From: Nonomuraea candida
Lineage (GTDB): Bacteria > Actinomycetota > Actinomycetes > Streptosporangiales > Streptosporangiaceae
DNA length: 64,000 nt
Reading direction: 5' to 3'
Assembly (NCBI RefSeq): GCF_000725485.1
Contig: NZ_KL647033.1
Span: forward strand, 62,001 to 126,000
The stretch's first letter is position 1. Each line of letters starts with the position of its first letter. The notes beneath the pieces were generated by a model. The model was not told where the DNA came from. It did not search any database and saw only the letters and a program-made list of their open reading frames with translations. The translations under genes and the position numbers were made by a program. Of this stretch, positions 38,662 through 46,995 are shown piece after piece.

Positions 38662-39346
38662 CTCACCCCTGGTCGTGGTGGAGGGGCTGCGCAAGGTCTA
38701 CCGCACCGGCCCCAAGGAGGTCGAGGCGCTGCGGGACGTGTCGTTCTCCGTGTACCCCGGGGAGCTGGTCGCGGTCCGGGGACGGTCGGGCTCGGGCAAG
38801 ACCACCCTGCTCAACCAGATCGGCGGCCTGGACAAACCGGACGCCGGGCGGGTGGTGGTGGACGGGCACGAGATCACCGCCATGTCCGAGGACGAGCTGC
38901 TGGCCGTACGGCGTGACGTGGTGGGCTTCGTCTTCCAGTCCTTCGGGCTGATCCCCGTGCTGTCGGCGGCCGAGAACGTGGGGGTGCCCATGCGGCTGGT
39001 GCGGATGCCGTCGGCGGAGCGGGAGGCGCGCGTACGCATGCTGCTGTCCCTGGTGGGGCTGGAACAGCACGTCAACCAGCGGCCGTACGAGCTGTCCGGC
39101 GGGCAGCGGCAGCGGGTGGCGATCGCCAGGTCCCTGGCCAACCGGCCCCGGCTGCTGGTGGCGGACGAGCCGACGGGGCAGCTGGACTCGCAGACGGGGC
39201 GGCAGATCATGGAGTTGTTGCGGGCGCTCGTACGCAGTGAAGGGGTCACGGCGCTGGTGGCCACCCACGATCCGAGCCTGATCACGCTGGCGGACCGGGT
39301 CCTGGAGATCAGCGACGGCGCCGTCCACGAGTCCGCCCTCACCTGA
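38654..39346 (+). CDS. ABC transporter ATP-binding protein (LolD/MacB type), second of two
   Basis: 230-residue core ATPase: RGRSGSGKTTLLNQ, Q-loop FQSFGLIPVLSAAENV, LSGGQRQRVAIARSLA, LLVADEPTGQLD and VATHDPSL. With the preceding extended ATPase and two different permeases it suggests a heteromeric transporter with two unlike ATP sites. The ATG overlaps the preceding stop by 8 bases (ATGACTGA). A MarR regulator gene lies downstream behind a 26-bp tandem repeat and may control the system. The substrate is unknown. Confidence 0.94.
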   Translation: MTDSPLVVVEGLRKVYRTGPKEVEALRDVSFSVYPGELVAVRGRSGSGKTTLLNQIGGLDKPDAGRVVVDGHEITAMSEDELLAVRRDVVGFVFQSFGLIPVLSAAENVGVPMRLVRMPSAEREARVRMLLSLVGLEQHVNQRPYELSGGQRQRVAIARSLANRPRLLVADEPTGQLDSQTGRQIMELLRALVRSEGVTALVATHDPSLITLADRVLEISDGAVHESALT

Positions 39347-39367
39347 CACGCGCGCACCCCCACCCTC

Positions 39368-39461
39368 TCGCCGGCGGGTCGGGGTTCGTGCGGTCGCCGG
39401 CGGGTCGGGGTTCGTGCGGTCGCCGGCGGGTCGGGGTTCGTGCGGTCGCCGGCGGGTCGGG
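39368..39461 (+). repeat. 26-bp tandem repeat, 3.6 copies
   Basis: Exact or near-exact units starting at 39368, 39394, 39420 and 39446 (partial), of the form TCGCCGGCGGGTCGGGGTTC plus six bases. It lies between the ABC operon and the MarR gene and reaches to about 15 bp from the MarR -10 box. Confidence 0.9.
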
Positions 39462-39476
39462 CCGTACCGGCCTGCA

Positions 39477-39482
39477 TATGAT
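39477..39482 (+). promoter_or_regulatory. -10 box for the MarR gene (leaderless)
   Basis: TATGAT followed by 7 nt and ATG at 39490. The inverted repeat GGCCGTACCGGCC just upstream (around 39460-39472) could be an operator. Confidence 0.5.
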
Positions 39483-39489
39483 CGCTGGC

Positions 39490-39975
39490 ATGGAGGACTC
39501 GGTCGATCGACACCTGGCCCGCTGGCGCGGCAAGGCTCCCTTCGACGAGCGGGTGGAGGCGATCGTGACGCGCATGCGGTTCCTCGTGAAGCACCTGGCC
39601 CACACGAAGGAGACGGCGCTGGCGGAGGTGGGGGCGCAGGACTACGAGTTCGAGACGCTGCACCGGCTGGTGGCGCGCGGCGGGACGGCGACGCCGTCCG
39701 AGCTGGCGGCGGACCTGCTGCTCTCCCCCGCCGGGATGACCGGCCGGCTGGACACGCTGGAGCGCGCGGAGCTCGTCCGGCGCGTACGCAGCACGCAGGA
39801 TCGCCGCCGGGTGGACGTCGAGCTCACCACCAAGGGGCAGGACCTGTGGATGGCGGCGATGACCGTCCACGCGGAGGCGGAGGCCTCCATCATCGGCGCC
39901 CTGACCCCCGCCGATCAGACCCTCCTCGACACCCTCCTCAAACGACTCCTCCTGAGAGCGGAATCCACCCGCTAA
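39490..39975 (+). CDS. MarR family transcriptional regulator
   Basis: 161 residues. The winged helix reads YEFETLHRLVARGGTATPSELAADLLLSPAGMTGRLDTLERAELVRRVRSTQDRRRVDVELTTKGQ, with the wing Asp-Arg-Arg typical of MarR. The flanking helices form the dimer domain. The start ATG at 39490 is placed 7 nt after a -10 box; an in-frame ATG at 39478 overlaps that box and is less likely. Proximity to the ABC operon suggests that it senses a transported compound, but the gap between them is 140 bp and the genes are co-directional, so this is inference. Confidence 0.9.
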   Translation: MEDSVDRHLARWRGKAPFDERVEAIVTRMRFLVKHLAHTKETALAEVGAQDYEFETLHRLVARGGTATPSELAADLLLSPAGMTGRLDTLERAELVRRVRSTQDRRRVDVELTTKGQDLWMAAMTVHAEAEASIIGALTPADQTLLDTLLKRLLLRAESTR

Positions 39976-40112
39976 CGGCGATCAGCGCCAGGGCGAAGAC
40001 CGGCGCCCCGCCACCCCGCCACCCCGCCACGAAGAGTGTGGTCCATCCGCTGACGTAACCCTTTTGCCGATTCACACCAAGAGAGGGCGAATCGACGAAG
40101 GGAGCATGACCG

Positions 40113-40664
40113 GTGCGTCGCAAACAGGCGAAGATCGCCACAGATCCTGTGGCCTTCGAGGCCTTCTACCGGCGGCATATCGATGCGGTCACCCGTTTCC
40201 TCGCCCGCCGGATCGACGACCCGCACACCGTGGCCGACGTGGTGGCCGAGGTGTTCGTGGCGGTGCTCGACTCGGCGCACACCTACCGGGCCGAACAGGG
40301 CTCCGAGATCGCCTGGCTGTACGGCGTGGCCCGTAAGACGCTCTCGGCCGAGCGGCGCAGGGCGTACAAGCAGTACCAGTTGACGGGCCGGGTGAGCGGG
40401 CGGCGCACGCTGGACGGCGACGACATCGCCGAGCTGGTGGAACGCGTGGACGCGGAGCGGCAGGCCAGGCAGGCGTTCACGGCCATGGCCGGGCTGCCGG
40501 AGGGGGAGCGCGCGGTACTGGAGCTGGTCGTCATCGATCAGCTCACGGTCACGGAGGCCGCACTCGCCCTCGGCATCCGGCAGGGCGCCGCCAAGGTACG
40601 CCTGCACCGCGCCCGGCAGAAGCTTCGCAACCTGCCCTTCGTCATGGATGGAGCACCAAAGTGA
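40113..40664 (+). CDS. ECF-type RNA polymerase sigma factor
   Basis: 183 residues: region 2 FEAFYRRHIDAVTRFLARRIDDPHTVADVVAEVFVAVL and region 4 AMAGLPEGERAVLELVVIDQLTVTEAALALGIRQGAAKVRLHRARQKL. The start is GTG at 40113 with GGGAG about 8 nt upstream. It overlaps the following membrane protein gene by 4 bases (GTGA), the same arrangement as the sigma/membrane pair at 14240. Target promoters are not identified. Confidence 0.9.
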   Translation: MRRKQAKIATDPVAFEAFYRRHIDAVTRFLARRIDDPHTVADVVAEVFVAVLDSAHTYRAEQGSEIAWLYGVARKTLSAERRRAYKQYQLTGRVSGRRTLDGDDIAELVERVDAERQARQAFTAMAGLPEGERAVLELVVIDQLTVTEAALALGIRQGAAKVRLHRARQKLRNLPFVMDGAPK

Positions 40665-41239
40665 ACTACAAGGAGCAACTCCTGATGGAACTCAAGGCTG
40701 AGATCACCGATCGTGTCGAGCGGCGCCGCCGCGTCACCCGCCGGCTGTGGACGGGAGGCGCGGTGGCTCTCGTCGCCGCGACGGCCGCGATCGCCGTTCC
40801 CCTGCTCACGGGAACGGACGAACCCGCGTACGCCGTGAGCAAGAAGGCCGACGGCACGGTCAGGGTGGAGATCAACGAATTCAAGGACGCCGACCAGCTC
40901 GAACGTGACCTGGTCGAAGCAGGCGTACGGGCCGACATCAGCTACGTCCCGGTCGGCAAGCAGTGCAAGGTGGGCAGAGGACAGGCGGGCGGCCAGGCGC
41001 TGGCGGGCGGGCCAGGCGGCGGGGCCGCCTGGATGAGCGACGGCGGAGTGGACATCGACCCCCGGCAGATCGGCGAGGACCAGACTCTCGTGCTGGAGTT
41101 CGCCGGAGACGGCCAGGAGACGGCCGACACGAAGAACCGCCGGCTGCTGTGGCGGCTGACCGGCCAGCTGATCACCGGCCCGGTCGCGCCGTGCACCCTG
41201 GTCGACGACCCGTCATGGCAGGAAACCTCCGAGAACTGA
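40661..41239 (+). CDS. Single-pass membrane protein, putative partner of the ECF sigma factor
   Basis: 192 residues. The cytoplasmic head MNYKEQLLMELKAEITDRVERRRRVTRR precedes one membrane helix (WTGGAVALVAATAAIAVPLL) and an extracellular domain. That domain contains DGTVRVEINEFKDADQLERDLVEAGVRADI, a Gly-rich loop and two cysteines (KQCKVG, APCTLV). Overlap with the sigma gene suggests a regulatory partner; no classic anti-sigma zinc motif is seen. No further family assignment is possible from sequence alone. Confidence 0.78.
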   Translation: MNYKEQLLMELKAEITDRVERRRRVTRRLWTGGAVALVAATAAIAVPLLTGTDEPAYAVSKKADGTVRVEINEFKDADQLERDLVEAGVRADISYVPVGKQCKVGRGQAGGQALAGGPGGGAAWMSDGGVDIDPRQIGEDQTLVLEFAGDGQETADTKNRRLLWRLTGQLITGPVAPCTLVDDPSWQETSEN

Positions 41240-41287
41240 CCCCAGCCGCTTCCCCTCCCGGTCATCAGTACGGCGTCCCCGGTGTCA

Positions 41288-41357
41288 CCTCGACGACCCT
41301 TCATGGAGGGGTGAGCCCGATTCGCTCGGGAAGCGGGAACGACGAAGGGCGTCGAGG
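41288..41357. other. Long imperfect inverted repeat
   Basis: CCTCGACGACCCTTC (41288-41302) pairs with GAAGGGCGTCGAGG (41344-41357) apart from one bulged base. A smaller hairpin can form inside (CCCGATTCGCTCGGG). It lies 49 bp after the sigma-partner gene. It could be a terminator or a structured element; there is no U tract. I see no gene in the rest of 41240-41534. Confidence 0.5.
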
Positions 41358-41534
41358 AGTCATCCGTCACGAACGCCCTCCTCAACACCCTTCTCACCCC
41401 CGTACGCGTCTGCACCTGGCGCGATCCGGCGACCGCGACGGACATCTCGGGAAAGAGCCCGGGCGGGTTCTTCTCCCGGCTCGCTCATGGCGAACAGGCG
41501 CGGTCCTTGGAGCCGCGCCTGACATGGTGGGACG

Positions 41535-42512
41535 GTGAACTGGAACACGCGAGCGCTCGACGTGCTGATGGCGGGCGAGCCGACCGCGCTGATCGACTTC
41601 CCGGTGGCGGCGCCCGGGATCAGGCTGCTGCTGAAGGACGAGTCCGCTCAGCCGACCGGGAGCCTACGGCACCGGCACGCCAGGGCGCTGTTCCGCCAGG
41701 CCGTGCTCGATGGGGCGATCGCCGAGGGCATGACCGTGGTAGAGGCGACCGGCGGCAACGCGGCCGTGTCCCAGGCGTGGTTCGCGCGGCGGCTCGGGCT
41801 GCCGTACATCGTCGTCATGCCGGGCGAACGCAGCCAGGCGCGGGCGCGGCCGGTGGAGGAACTGGGCGGGGAGTGCCGATTCGTGACGCCGCCGCTGGCG
41901 ATCTACAACGCCGCACGGCAGATCGACGGGCACTTCCTGGACCAGTTCGGGCGGGCCGCGCCCCACGACCTGGCAGAGGAGCTGTTCGGGCAGGTGCGGC
42001 CGGACTGGGTGGTGACGGGCGCGAGCACGGGAGCGACCTCGGCCACCCTCGGCCAGTGGATCCGGGCCCGCGATGAGAGGTGCCGGGTCGCGGTGGCAGA
42101 TCCCGAGAATTCAGCCTATTTCCCGGGTTGGACCCTGGATGTGCCCGACTACAGCACCGGGATGCCCTCGCGGATCGAGGGCATCGGCCGCCCGCGCATC
42201 GAGCCGGCCTTCCGGCCCCACCTCGTGGACCTGATCATCCCCGTGCCCGACGCAGCCGGTGTCGCGGCGGCCCGGCGGATCCGCGAGGTCACCGGGCTGC
42301 CGGTCGGTGCCTCGTCGGGTACCGCGTTGTGGGCGGCGCTGGAGCTGGTCGAGCGCATGCGGGCCAAGGGCGAGACCGGCACGGTGGTGTCCCTGATCGG
42401 CGACGCGGCCGACCGGCATCTGGCGACCTACCACGACGACGGGTGGGCCGCCGGAAAAGGACTGGACGTTGGACAGCACACAGACACGCTGCGGCAGCGA
42501 ACCAGCTTGTAG
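41535..42512 (+). CDS. Cysteine synthase/Cds1-like PLP-fold protein with the PLP lysine replaced
   Basis: 325 residues of the fold-type II PLP family, closest in pattern to the actinobacterial cysteine desulfhydrase Cds1. Matching segments are LLLKDESAQPTGSLRHRHARALF, VVEATGGNAAVSQAWFARRLGLPYIVVMP, WVVTGASTGATSATLGQWIRA and GIGRPRIEPAFRP. Where Cds1 and CysK have the Schiff-base lysine (PTGS-x-K), this protein has Arg45 (PTGSLRHR). Without it, normal PLP chemistry is not expected. The protein may be a non-catalytic binding or regulatory homologue. GTG start at 41535. Confidence 0.8.
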   Translation: MNWNTRALDVLMAGEPTALIDFPVAAPGIRLLLKDESAQPTGSLRHRHARALFRQAVLDGAIAEGMTVVEATGGNAAVSQAWFARRLGLPYIVVMPGERSQARARPVEELGGECRFVTPPLAIYNAARQIDGHFLDQFGRAAPHDLAEELFGQVRPDWVVTGASTGATSATLGQWIRARDERCRVAVADPENSAYFPGWTLDVPDYSTGMPSRIEGIGRPRIEPAFRPHLVDLIIPVPDAAGVAAARRIREVTGLPVGASSGTALWAALELVERMRAKGETGTVVSLIGDAADRHLATYHDDGWAAGKGLDVGQHTDTLRQRTSL

Positions 42513-42852
42513 CAACGCCCAATCTGGGATCTTGTCAACACCAACCTCCGCGCCCTGCCAGCACCGACCCCGGAGACCCTGCCGATGCCCCGACCTGCGG
42601 AGTTCCACCGAAACCGCAACATCGAGGACTTTCCCCTGTACCTCGGCCTGCAGGAGACCGGCTCGGAGTCGCTCGGGGCACTCCCAGAGCCGTCGACCGA
42701 CGACCGCGCCATCGACCGGCTAAGAGGTCGTCAGCCAGCCTCAGGCTGTCAGCTGGTTACAGGGTTGCCGGTCGGCTACAAGGTTGCCGGTCGGCTACAG
42801 GGTTGCCGGTCGGCTACATGGTTGCCGGGTCGGCTACCGGGCTGTCAGCCGG
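42513..42852. other. Intergenic region, 340 bp, with a possible vestigial reading frame
   Basis: Directly after the TAG of the Cds1-like gene the same frame stays open for about 70 codons with coding-like content (WDLVNTNLRALPAPTPETLP, then RNIEDFPLYLGLQETGSES) before running into 18-bp repeats. It could be a remnant of another gene. No start codon or ribosome binding site is convincing. Confidence 0.4.
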
Positions 42853-42856
42853 CTAC
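42765..42856 (-). repeat. 17-20 bp tandem repeats starting at the holA stop codon
   Basis: On the minus strand the holA end CGGTAGCCG is followed by five diverged units of GTAGCCGACCGGCAACC. Each carries a TAG. The array therefore looks like an expansion of the gene's own stop region. Confidence 0.75.
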
Positions 42857-43821
42857 CGGCCGGTGCGGCTGGCGACGATGACCTGCACCGTGTGCTCCAG
42901 GGCGTAGGCCGGGTCCGCTCCCCCGCCCTTGACCTGCTCGTCGGCGGCGGCCACAGCCTGGATCGCCCTCGACAGCCCTTCCGGCCCCCACCCGTTGAGC
43001 TGCCGCTTCACGCGGTCCACCTTCCACGGCGGCATGCCGAGATGGCCGGCCAGTTGCCCGCCCCGGAGGTTGCGCGGGGCGCTGCCGACCTTGGCCAGCG
43101 ACCGCAGGCCGCCGGCCAGCGCGCTCACCAGCAGCACGGGCGCGACCCCGGTGCCGAGCGCCCACCGCAACTGCTCCAGGGCCTCCGCCAGCCGCCCCTC
43201 GATGGCCGAGTCGGCGACGTTGAACCCGGTGACCTCGGCCCGCCCCTTGTGGTAGCGGGCCACCGCCGCCGCGCTGATCGTCTTGTCCTCGGTGTCGAAC
43301 ATCAGCTGACTGCACGCGGCGGCCAGCTCTCGCAGGTCGTTGCCCACGGCGTCTAGCAGCGCCTGGGCCGCGTCGCCTGAGATGTTGCGCCCGGCCCGCT
43401 TGAACTCCCCCTTGATGAACTCCATCCGTTCCCCGGCCTTGGTGACCTTGCTGATCGTGATCGTCTTGGCCCCGGCCTTCTTCACCCCGTCGACCAGCGC
43501 CTTGCCCTTCACCCCGCCCGGGTGCGCCAGGACGATCACCGTGTCCTCGGAGGGCTGCTTGGTGTAGGCCACGATCTCGGCGATGACCTCCTTCGCCAGG
43601 TCCTGCGCCGAACGGATCACCACCACGGAACGATCCCCGAAGAGCGACGGCGAGGTGAGCTGCGCCAGCTCACCGGTCGTGACCTTGCCGCCCACCAGGT
43701 CGTGCACCTCGGCAGTGGGGTCGGCGGCCCGCGCCGCCGCCACGACACCGCTCACGGCCCGCTCGGCCAGCAACTCCTCGTCGCCGACAACCAAGGTCAC
43801 AGGTGCTGGATCGGTTCCCGC
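42853..43821 (-). CDS. holA: DNA polymerase III subunit delta
   Basis: 323 residues. The clamp-loader delta subunit pattern is visible: VTLVVGDEELLAERAVSGVV, LTSPSLFGDRSVVVIRSAQDL, VIVLAHPGGVKGKALVDGVKKAG and the helical collar domain near ALGTGVAPVLLVSALAGGLRSLAK. It wrenches open the beta clamp for loading. The start ATG at 43821 is preferred (CATGCT seven bases upstream fits a leaderless start); an ATG at 43836 and the frame start at 43872 are alternatives. holA commonly neighbours comEC and rpsT, as here. Confidence 0.94.
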   Translation of the reverse strand, partial: AGTDPAPVTLVVGDEELLAERAVSGVVAAARAADPTAEVHDLVGGKVTTGELAQLTSPSLFGDRSVVVIRSAQDLAKEVIAEIVAYTKQPSEDTVIVLAHPGGVKGKALVDGVKKAGAKTITISKVTKAGERMEFIKGEFKRAGRNISGDAAQALLDAVGNDLRELAAACSQLMFDTEDKTISAAAVARYHKGRAEVTGFNVADSAIEGRLAEALEQLRWALGTGVAPVLLVSALAGGLRSLAKVGSAPRNLRGGQLAGHLGMPPWKVDRVKRQLNGWGPEGLSRAIQAVAAADEQVKGGGADPAYALEHTVQVIVASRTGR

Positions 43822-43930
43822 CATGTCAGGCAGCATGCCATGCGCCACGGACAACCCGGTACTCGACGCCACTTCTCCCCATCTGCCGAACCCGGAAGCC
43901 GGCCAAGAAACCGCCCCGGGCCCCCGAGCG

Positions 43931-44040
43931 CCTGATCAAGGACCGCCCGGCCCCGCGGACTTGGTCAAGAGCCGCCCGAGCCCGTGAATCTGGTCAAGGG
44001 TGCCGCCCGAGCCCGTAAAGCTGGTCAAGGGCCGCGTGGC
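43931..44040 (-). repeat. 29-31 bp tandem repeats at the 3' end of comEC
   Basis: Four copies of a unit headed by TGGTCAAG (plus strand) at about 43931 (diverged), 43961, 43990 and 44022. The copy at 44022 contains the comEC stop codon (minus-strand TGA in CTTGACCA). The others repeat that stop outside the gene. Confidence 0.8.
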
Positions 44041-46994
44041 ACGATCGCCATCCCTCCCCCTTCGTGTTCGACCACGGCGACGTCTCCCGACCGGTCCGTT
44101 CGGTAGACCGTGAGCCCGAGCCGTCTCAGCAGGCCGAGGGTGTGCGTGGCGGGGTGGCCGTAGTCGTTGTCCGCCCCGACGCTGATCAGCGCGGCGCGTG
44201 CGCCGAGGGACGCCAGGAAGTCCGGGGACTGCCGGTTCGAGCCGTGGTGCGGGGTTTTGAGGATGTCCGCGCGTACGGGGAACCGGTGCAGCAGCTCCTC
44301 CTGCGCCTCCGTCTCCAGGTCACCGCTGAGCAGGATCGAGCCGGACCGCCAGCGTACGTGGAGGACCACGCTCGAGTTGTTGATCACGCTGCCCTCCCCC
44401 TGTCCGTTCATCTCGCCCCGGGCGGGGTCGGGGGACAGCACCGTCAGCTCGGACGGCCCGAAGCGCCAGCGGGTGCCCGGCGGAGCCGTCCATTCGGGGA
44501 TCCGGCGCTGGGCCAGGGTGGCCGAGATGCGCGTGCCGGCCCGTTCGCCGGGGCGCTGCGGGCTGACGAGCGCCGCTCCGACGCGGCGGTTCCTGAGTAC
44601 GCCGGGCAGGCCGTCCACGTGGTCGGCGTGCGGGTGGGTGAGGACGAGCAGCGGCACGTCCTCAATACCGAGCCTGCGCAGGCAGCGGTCCATGATGACC
44701 GGGTCCGGGCCCGTGTCCACCACGACGCCCCGGCCCGCGCCGGCCGAGATGACCAGACCGTCGCCCTGGCCCACGTCGCACATCACCATCAGCCAGCCCT
44801 TCGGCGGCCATGGACTGGCGATGGGGCGGATCAGCAGCACCACGACGAGGACGGCGACGGCCGCCGTCAGCGCCATCACCCGCCAGGCCCGGCGGCGCAG
44901 GATCGGGATCGCCACGGCCACCGCGAGCAGGAGCAGGCCGACCCCGGCGAGACCCGCCGGCCACGGCACGGTGGCGAACGGCAGGCTCACCGCCCATCGG
45001 GCGACGGTGATGATCCAGCCGACCGCGTACCCGGCCGGGATCACCAGCAGCCGCGCCCCGTCAGGCCAGACGGGGGCCACCAGCGCGGCGCCGAAGCCGA
45101 GGAGGGTCGCGGGGGCCACGGCCGGCGCCACGAGCAGGTTGGCGACCACCGCGACGGGCGTCAGCTGCCCCGACATCAAGATCAGCACAGGCGTCACGGC
45201 CACCTGCGCGGCCGCCGGCACGGCCACGGCCTCAGCCACCCAACGCGGCAGCCGGTACGGCGACGCGGGAGCTTCTCCCGGCGCCCCTGGAGGTCGGGCG
45301 CGCCCCTGCCGTTCCCCCGTTCCGCAAGCCTGCCCCTCAGCCCGGGAAACCTGTTCCTCATGTCGCTGGATGCCCTGTTTCGTGAGCCCCTGAAGACCTT
45401 GTCCCTTGAGGTCCCGCGAACCCTGTGCTTCGGGACCCTGTGCTTCGGGACCCTGCGCTTCGGGACCCTGTGCTTCGGGACCCTGTGCTTCGGGACCCTG
45501 TGCTTCGGGACCTTGGCGGCCCTGCGCCTGGCATCCATGCGGACCCTGGTCTTGCGCTGCGGTTGCTTCGGACGGGTCGGGTTCCTGCTCCGTTCCCGAG
45601 AGTTTGTCCCGCCAGCGTGGGGCGAAGATGAGGATGCCGGCGGTGGCGGTGACCGAGAGGGCGAAGCCGTACGAACGGGCGAGCTCAGGGGCGAACAGCA
45701 CCAGGAAGAGGACCGTCGCCGAGAGGGCGGCGAGGCCGTCCTTCGAGCGGCCCGTGCCCATCGCGACGGCCGCTGCCAGGCCCATCAGGAGGGCGCGGAG
45801 CACGCTCGGGGAAGGCCGGGCGACCACGGCGAACGCGATCATCGCGACAGCGGCGAAGATCGCCCTCGCGGGAAGCGGGAGGCCGACCAGGCGGGAGAGC
45901 GCGAGCGCGGCACCGGCCACGATGGCGAGGTTGGCGCCGGAGACGGCGTTGAGGTGGCTCAGGCCGGCTTCCCTCAGGTCGGCGGTCACCTGCGGGTCCA
46001 TGCGCGAGACATCCCCGACGACCAGGCCGGGGAGGAGGCCGCGCTGGTCAGGCGGAAGGACGTCGGCCGCGGACCGGAGCCCGGACCTGAGGGCGCCTGC
46101 CGCCGTCTGGATGCCGGACGCGGGCGTCAGGATCCGGGGCGGGCCGCGGACCAGCAGGATGGCCGCGTCCAGGGTGCCGGGGGTCGGCTTGGCCAACCGG
46201 CCGGTGACCTGGACGTGCCGGCTCGGGAGGAGTGTGCTCCAGACCTGGCCTGTCGCGAAGACCGTGATGGGGACGTCAACGGCCTGCCTGGCTCCGGAGG
46301 ACTCGACGATCTTGAGGTCGGCGGCCACGACGTAGCTCTCCTGAGGGAAGCGTCCGCTGGTTCTGGGCCGGCGTTTCGGGTCGTCGGTCAGGGCGATCTC
46401 GGCGGTGACGAACGCGTTCTTGCCGGCCAGTTCCGCTGCTGGGCCGGTCGTGAGGGCGTGGATGCGCAAGGCGACGGAGGCGGCAGCCGCCGCCGTACAG
46501 ATGAGCGTGGCTATCACGACGTTCCGCCACCCGGTACGGGTGCCCCCGTCGGCCTGCCTGCCGACCTCTTTCGGGCCTCGGCGGGTGAGCCAGGTCGTCG
46601 CCACAGCGCCGAGGGCTGCGAATGCGGCGGTCAGCATGCCGGTGAGGGGTGAGCAGGCGAGGAGGACCAGGGCGGTGGCCCAGGCCGCTACGGCGGGGAG
46701 GGCGAGGGGCCAGGCGTGTTCACGCTTGTGGAGGTCTTGATCCGCTCCGGCCTCAGCGGCTTTCTCCGCTTCGCTGCTCTGATCGCCACCCGCGTCGCCA
46801 TCGCCCGCGTCGCCATCGCCCGCGTCGCCATCGCCCGCGTCGCCGCCGCCATATGCGTCGCCGCCGCCATATGCGTCGCCATCACCATCGCCACTGGCGT
46901 CGGTGTTCGCGTCGGTGTTCGCGTCGGTGTCGAGGGCGGCATCGGGGGCGGGGTGGGCGGCGGCGCGGGTGTTCTCGGGATGTGGGTACGACAT
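44025..46994 (-). CDS. comEC: Competence protein ComEC, DNA uptake channel with metallo-beta-lactamase domain
   Basis: 989 residues. The start ATG at 46994 (SYPHPENTRAAAHP) is one base after the comEA stop. It has an Asp/Gly repeat head (DAYGGGDAYGGGDAGDGD), then the DUF4131 part, then the competence membrane domain (LREAGLSHLNAVSGANLAIVAGAALALSRLVG). A linker of about seven PEAQG repeats follows, then further helices. The C-terminal metallo-beta-lactamase domain has DVGQGDGLVI, LTHPHADHVDGLPG, LLSGDLETEAQEELL and LKTPHHGSNRQSP. ComEC carries single-stranded DNA through the membrane. The metal ligands of the nuclease-like domain look intact. Confidence 0.94.
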   Translation of the reverse strand: MSYPHPENTRAAAHPAPDAALDTDANTDANTDASGDGDGDAYGGGDAYGGGDAGDGDAGDGDAGDGDAGGDQSSEAEKAAEAGADQDLHKREHAWPLALPAVAAWATALVLLACSPLTGMLTAAFAALGAVATTWLTRRGPKEVGRQADGGTRTGWRNVVIATLICTAAAAASVALRIHALTTGPAAELAGKNAFVTAEIALTDDPKRRPRTSGRFPQESYVVAADLKIVESSGARQAVDVPITVFATGQVWSTLLPSRHVQVTGRLAKPTPGTLDAAILLVRGPPRILTPASGIQTAAGALRSGLRSAADVLPPDQRGLLPGLVVGDVSRMDPQVTADLREAGLSHLNAVSGANLAIVAGAALALSRLVGLPLPARAIFAAVAMIAFAVVARPSPSVLRALLMGLAAAVAMGTGRSKDGLAALSATVLFLVLFAPELARSYGFALSVTATAGILIFAPRWRDKLSGTEQEPDPSEATAAQDQGPHGCQAQGRQGPEAQGPEAQGPEAQGPEAQGPEAQGPEAQGSRDLKGQGLQGLTKQGIQRHEEQVSRAEGQACGTGERQGRARPPGAPGEAPASPYRLPRWVAEAVAVPAAAQVAVTPVLILMSGQLTPVAVVANLLVAPAVAPATLLGFGAALVAPVWPDGARLLVIPAGYAVGWIITVARWAVSLPFATVPWPAGLAGVGLLLLAVAVAIPILRRRAWRVMALTAAVAVLVVVLLIRPIASPWPPKGWLMVMCDVGQGDGLVISAGAGRGVVVDTGPDPVIMDRCLRRLGIEDVPLLVLTHPHADHVDGLPGVLRNRRVGAALVSPQRPGERAGTRISATLAQRRIPEWTAPPGTRWRFGPSELTVLSPDPARGEMNGQGEGSVINNSSVVLHVRWRSGSILLSGDLETEAQEELLHRFPVRADILKTPHHGSNRQSPDFLASLGARAALISVGADNDYGHPATHTLGLLRRLGLTVYRTDRSGDVAVVEHEGGGMAIVPRGP
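45421..45515 (-). repeat. 15-bp coding repeats in comEC (PEAQG)
   Basis: Six to seven units of CCCTGTGCTTCGGGA (plus strand) at exact 15-bp spacing from 45421. They encode consecutive PEAQG pentapeptides in a loop between membrane helices. Confidence 0.9.
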
Positions 46995-46995
46995 G

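Noticed and set aside
39368..39461. Direct repeats considered as a CRISPR array
   Set aside because: Units are contiguous at 26 bp with no unique spacers, and no cas gene is near. The same applies to the arrays at 22891, 25622, 51527 and 62839.
41360..41548. Small minus-strand frame of 62 codons before the Cds1-like gene
   Set aside because: No ribosome binding site, unusual composition, and it overlaps the start of a well-supported gene on the other strand.
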